The position numbers and the translations under genes are program-made. The notes under the pieces are model-generated. The model saw only the letters and a list, made by a program, of their open reading frames with translations, made no database searches and had not been told where the DNA came from. This document shows, one piece after another, positions 6,620 through 7,750 of a DNA stretch of 7,750 nt. Source of the stretch: Ignavibacteriaceae bacterium (GTDB lineage Bacteria; Bacteroidota; Ignavibacteria; Ignavibacteriales; Ignavibacteriaceae); NCBI GenBank assembly GCA_025455085.1, contig JALONF010000083.1:1-7750 (forward strand). Reading direction: 5' to 3'. How positions within the stretch are numbered: the stretch's first letter is position 1; each line of letters begins with the position of its first letter.

Positions 6620-6700
6620 TACTTAGTGTTTCTAAGTGTCTTAGTGGTTACTTGAAGTTTTTACCACCAAGACACAAAGAGCACTTAGAAACACTAAGTC
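6612..6700. repeat. Heptad-based inverted repeat between convergent genes, candidate bidirectional terminator
   Basis: ACTTAGTGTTTCTAAGTG (6621-6638) is the perfect 18-bp reverse complement of 6682-6699. Inside it, 6636-6648 pairs with 6663-6675 with one mismatch, so a long hairpin or cruciform is possible. The arms are built of short units. The left has CTCAGTG (6612-6618), CTTAGTG (6622-6628), CTAAGTG (6632-6638) and CTTAGTG (6640-6646). The right has CACCAAG (6665-6671), CACAAAG (6673-6679), CACTTAG (6682-6688) and CACTAAG (6692-6698). The uvrA TGA (6617-6619) and the TAG of the minus-strand gene (6694-6696) both lie in repeat units. Similar CACNNAG-type intergenic repeats are familiar to me from other environmental bacterial genomes, which suggests a dispersed element. 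A terminator role for both genes is inferred from position; there is no strong T tract. Confidence 0.8.
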
Positions 6701-7710
6701 CTCACAACCACTTTCCCGATACTTCTACCGGTTTGAAAATACTTTAAAGCACTAATTAATTTATCGAATGCAAAAACTTTTCCCACGTGAGGTCGTTGAA
6801 GATTCATCCTTAATATTTCAATCGCCATATTATTTAACTCATCGGGTCTGTCCCATAAGTAAATAAGATTGAAACCCATAATTGATTTGTTTTCATTTGA
6901 AAGAGAAAGCGGGTCAACTTTTGGACGAAATAAAAATTTTGGAATTATCTTGAAAATGTTTGGTTTGGATGAACGCGACATAAACTGAGCACCGCCGTAA
7001 ATCATTATTCTTCCAGATGGTGCAAGTGCTTTGAAACTTTCTTCAAATATCTTTCCGCCGATTGATTCAAGAACAAGATTCAGCTTTCTTTCTCCAATAG
7101 CTTTTTTCAATTGCTCCTTAAAATTATTTTCTCTGACGATAACTTCATCGTAACCTTCATTTATTAAAAAGTTCCTTTTCGATTCTGACCCGATTGTCCC
7201 GATTGTATATGCGTTAAATTTTTTCGCAATTCTGTTTGCGTAAATCCCAACGCCACCGGCAGCGCTATGAATCAGAACTGTATCGTTTGCTTTGATATTT
7301 CCTAGTTCTACCAGCGAATAGTAAGCTGTGAGTGATTGAACAATGAATGATGCACCTTCCTCAAAGCTCCAATTTTCAGGTAACTTCATTATGTAACGAT
7401 AATCTATATTCAGATGAGTTGCGTAAGCTCCGAATCTGATTGCCCCCATAATCTTATCACCAGCTTTGAATCCTTTTACTTGGCCGCCTGTGTTTGAAAC
7501 TATTCCCGAATATTCAAGACCCGGAATAAAACTACCTTTCGGAGTAGCGCTATACAGTCCCTGAATTGCAAACAGATCAGCGAAGTTCAGCCCGATAGCT
7601 TTAACTTCAACTGTAACTTCATTCTCATATGGTTCCGGAAGATTTTCATCTATCAATTTCAAACTGTTGAGTGAACCGGCTTTATTTATCCTGAAAGTTT
7701 TTCTTTTCAT
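6694..7710 (-). CDS. Zinc-independent medium-chain NAD(P)H oxidoreductase (VAT1 / quinone oxidoreductase type)
   Basis: This is a 338-residue soluble medium-chain dehydrogenase/reductase. The N-terminal catalytic domain has GLNFADLFAIQGLY (40-53) and FIPGLEYSGIV (61-71). GLEYSG stands where zinc alcohol dehydrogenases have GHE, so no catalytic zinc is expected. The Rossmann domain has the dinucleotide motif AAGGVG (150-155) in LIHSAAGGVG. The C-terminal section SIMGFNLIYLWDR (276-288) and the ending GRSIGKVVVRT resemble the VAT1/MDR3-like branch more than E. coli QorA. The likely reaction is NAD(P)H-dependent reduction of quinones or activated enones; the true substrate cannot be read from sequence. 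The gene is convergent with uvrA, and its TAG stop lies inside the inverted repeat. The start is the ATG at 7710; only 40 nt upstream are visible and no clear ribosome binding site is seen. Confidence 0.9.
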   Translation of the reverse strand: MKRKTFRINKAGSLNSLKLIDENLPEPYENEVTVEVKAIGLNFADLFAIQGLYSATPKGSFIPGLEYSGIVSNTGGQVKGFKAGDKIMGAIRFGAYATHLNIDYRYIMKLPENWSFEEGASFIVQSLTAYYSLVELGNIKANDTVLIHSAAGGVGIYANRIAKKFNAYTIGTIGSESKRNFLINEGYDEVIVRENNFKEQLKKAIGERKLNLVLESIGGKIFEESFKALAPSGRIMIYGGAQFMSRSSKPNIFKIIPKFLFRPKVDPLSLSNENKSIMGFNLIYLWDRPDELNNMAIEILRMNLQRPHVGKVFAFDKLISALKYFQTGRSIGKVVVRT

Positions 7711-7750
7711 AATGCTATAGGTTAAAGTTTTTGATAATTTTACATAGGCA

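Noticed and set aside
6565..6747. 60-residue open frame on the plus strand overlapping the uvrA end and the repeat
   Set aside because: It runs through the end of uvrA in another frame, across the inverted repeat and into the antisense of the oxidoreductase gene. It has no ribosome binding site or recognisable domain, and the repeat explains its composition.
7711..7750. Promoter for the minus-strand oxidoreductase
   Set aside because: Only 40 nt of upstream sequence are present. A TATAGC-like hexamer lies too close to the ATG and no -35 element can be judged.

Overview
The window is a compact, AT-rich stretch of bacterial chromosome. It carries six complete protein-coding genes, the 3' end of a seventh, and several intergenic inverted repeats. 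The following point to the Bacteroidota/Chlorobiota/Ignavibacteriota side of the tree, with Ignavibacteria-like as my best guess: AT-rich coding sequence, mostly weak or absent Shine-Dalgarno sites, the rnhB-yraN pair, an MlaE-MlaF-MlaD set without adjacent mlaC or mlaB, and the UvrA sequence style. This placement is inference and not proven by any single marker.

Layout: (1) 1-494, the tail of rnhB (RNase HII) followed 2 nt later by yraN (UPF0102 nuclease-fold protein). (2) 632-3215, a tightly coupled ABC transport operon with start/stop overlaps: mlaE (permease), mlaF (ATPase), mlaD (MCE-domain lipid-binding subunit). This is an Mla/MCE phospholipid transport system acting at the inner membrane and periplasm, which also implies a Gram-negative envelope. 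(3) 3258-3580, a short monocistronic-looking gene for a SpoVG-family nucleic-acid-binding protein, with a recognisable sigma70-like promoter and the only perfect AGGAGG ribosome binding site seen in front of a gene here. (4) 3581-3820, a non-coding gap with a 12-bp perfect stem-loop and a second small hairpin followed by a T-rich run. (5) 3821-6619, uvrA, the damage-sensing ATPase of nucleotide excision repair. (6) 6612-6700, an inverted repeat built from CTNAGTG / CACNNAG heptads, wedged between uvrA and the convergent last gene. (7) 7710-6694 (minus strand), a zinc-independent medium-chain NAD(P)H oxidoreductase of the VAT1/quinone-reductase type.

The genes are mostly housekeeping: genome maintenance (RNase HII, YraN, UvrA), envelope lipid homeostasis (Mla) and a small regulator (SpoVG). 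I find no CRISPR array, tRNA, rRNA, transposase, toxin-antitoxin or defence locus, and no convincing undescribed multi-gene system. The items most worth a second look are the heptad inverted repeat that supplies or touches the stop codons of both convergent genes, the altered zinc-ligand pair in UvrA, and the SpoVG gene with its strong expression signals next to a stem-loop.
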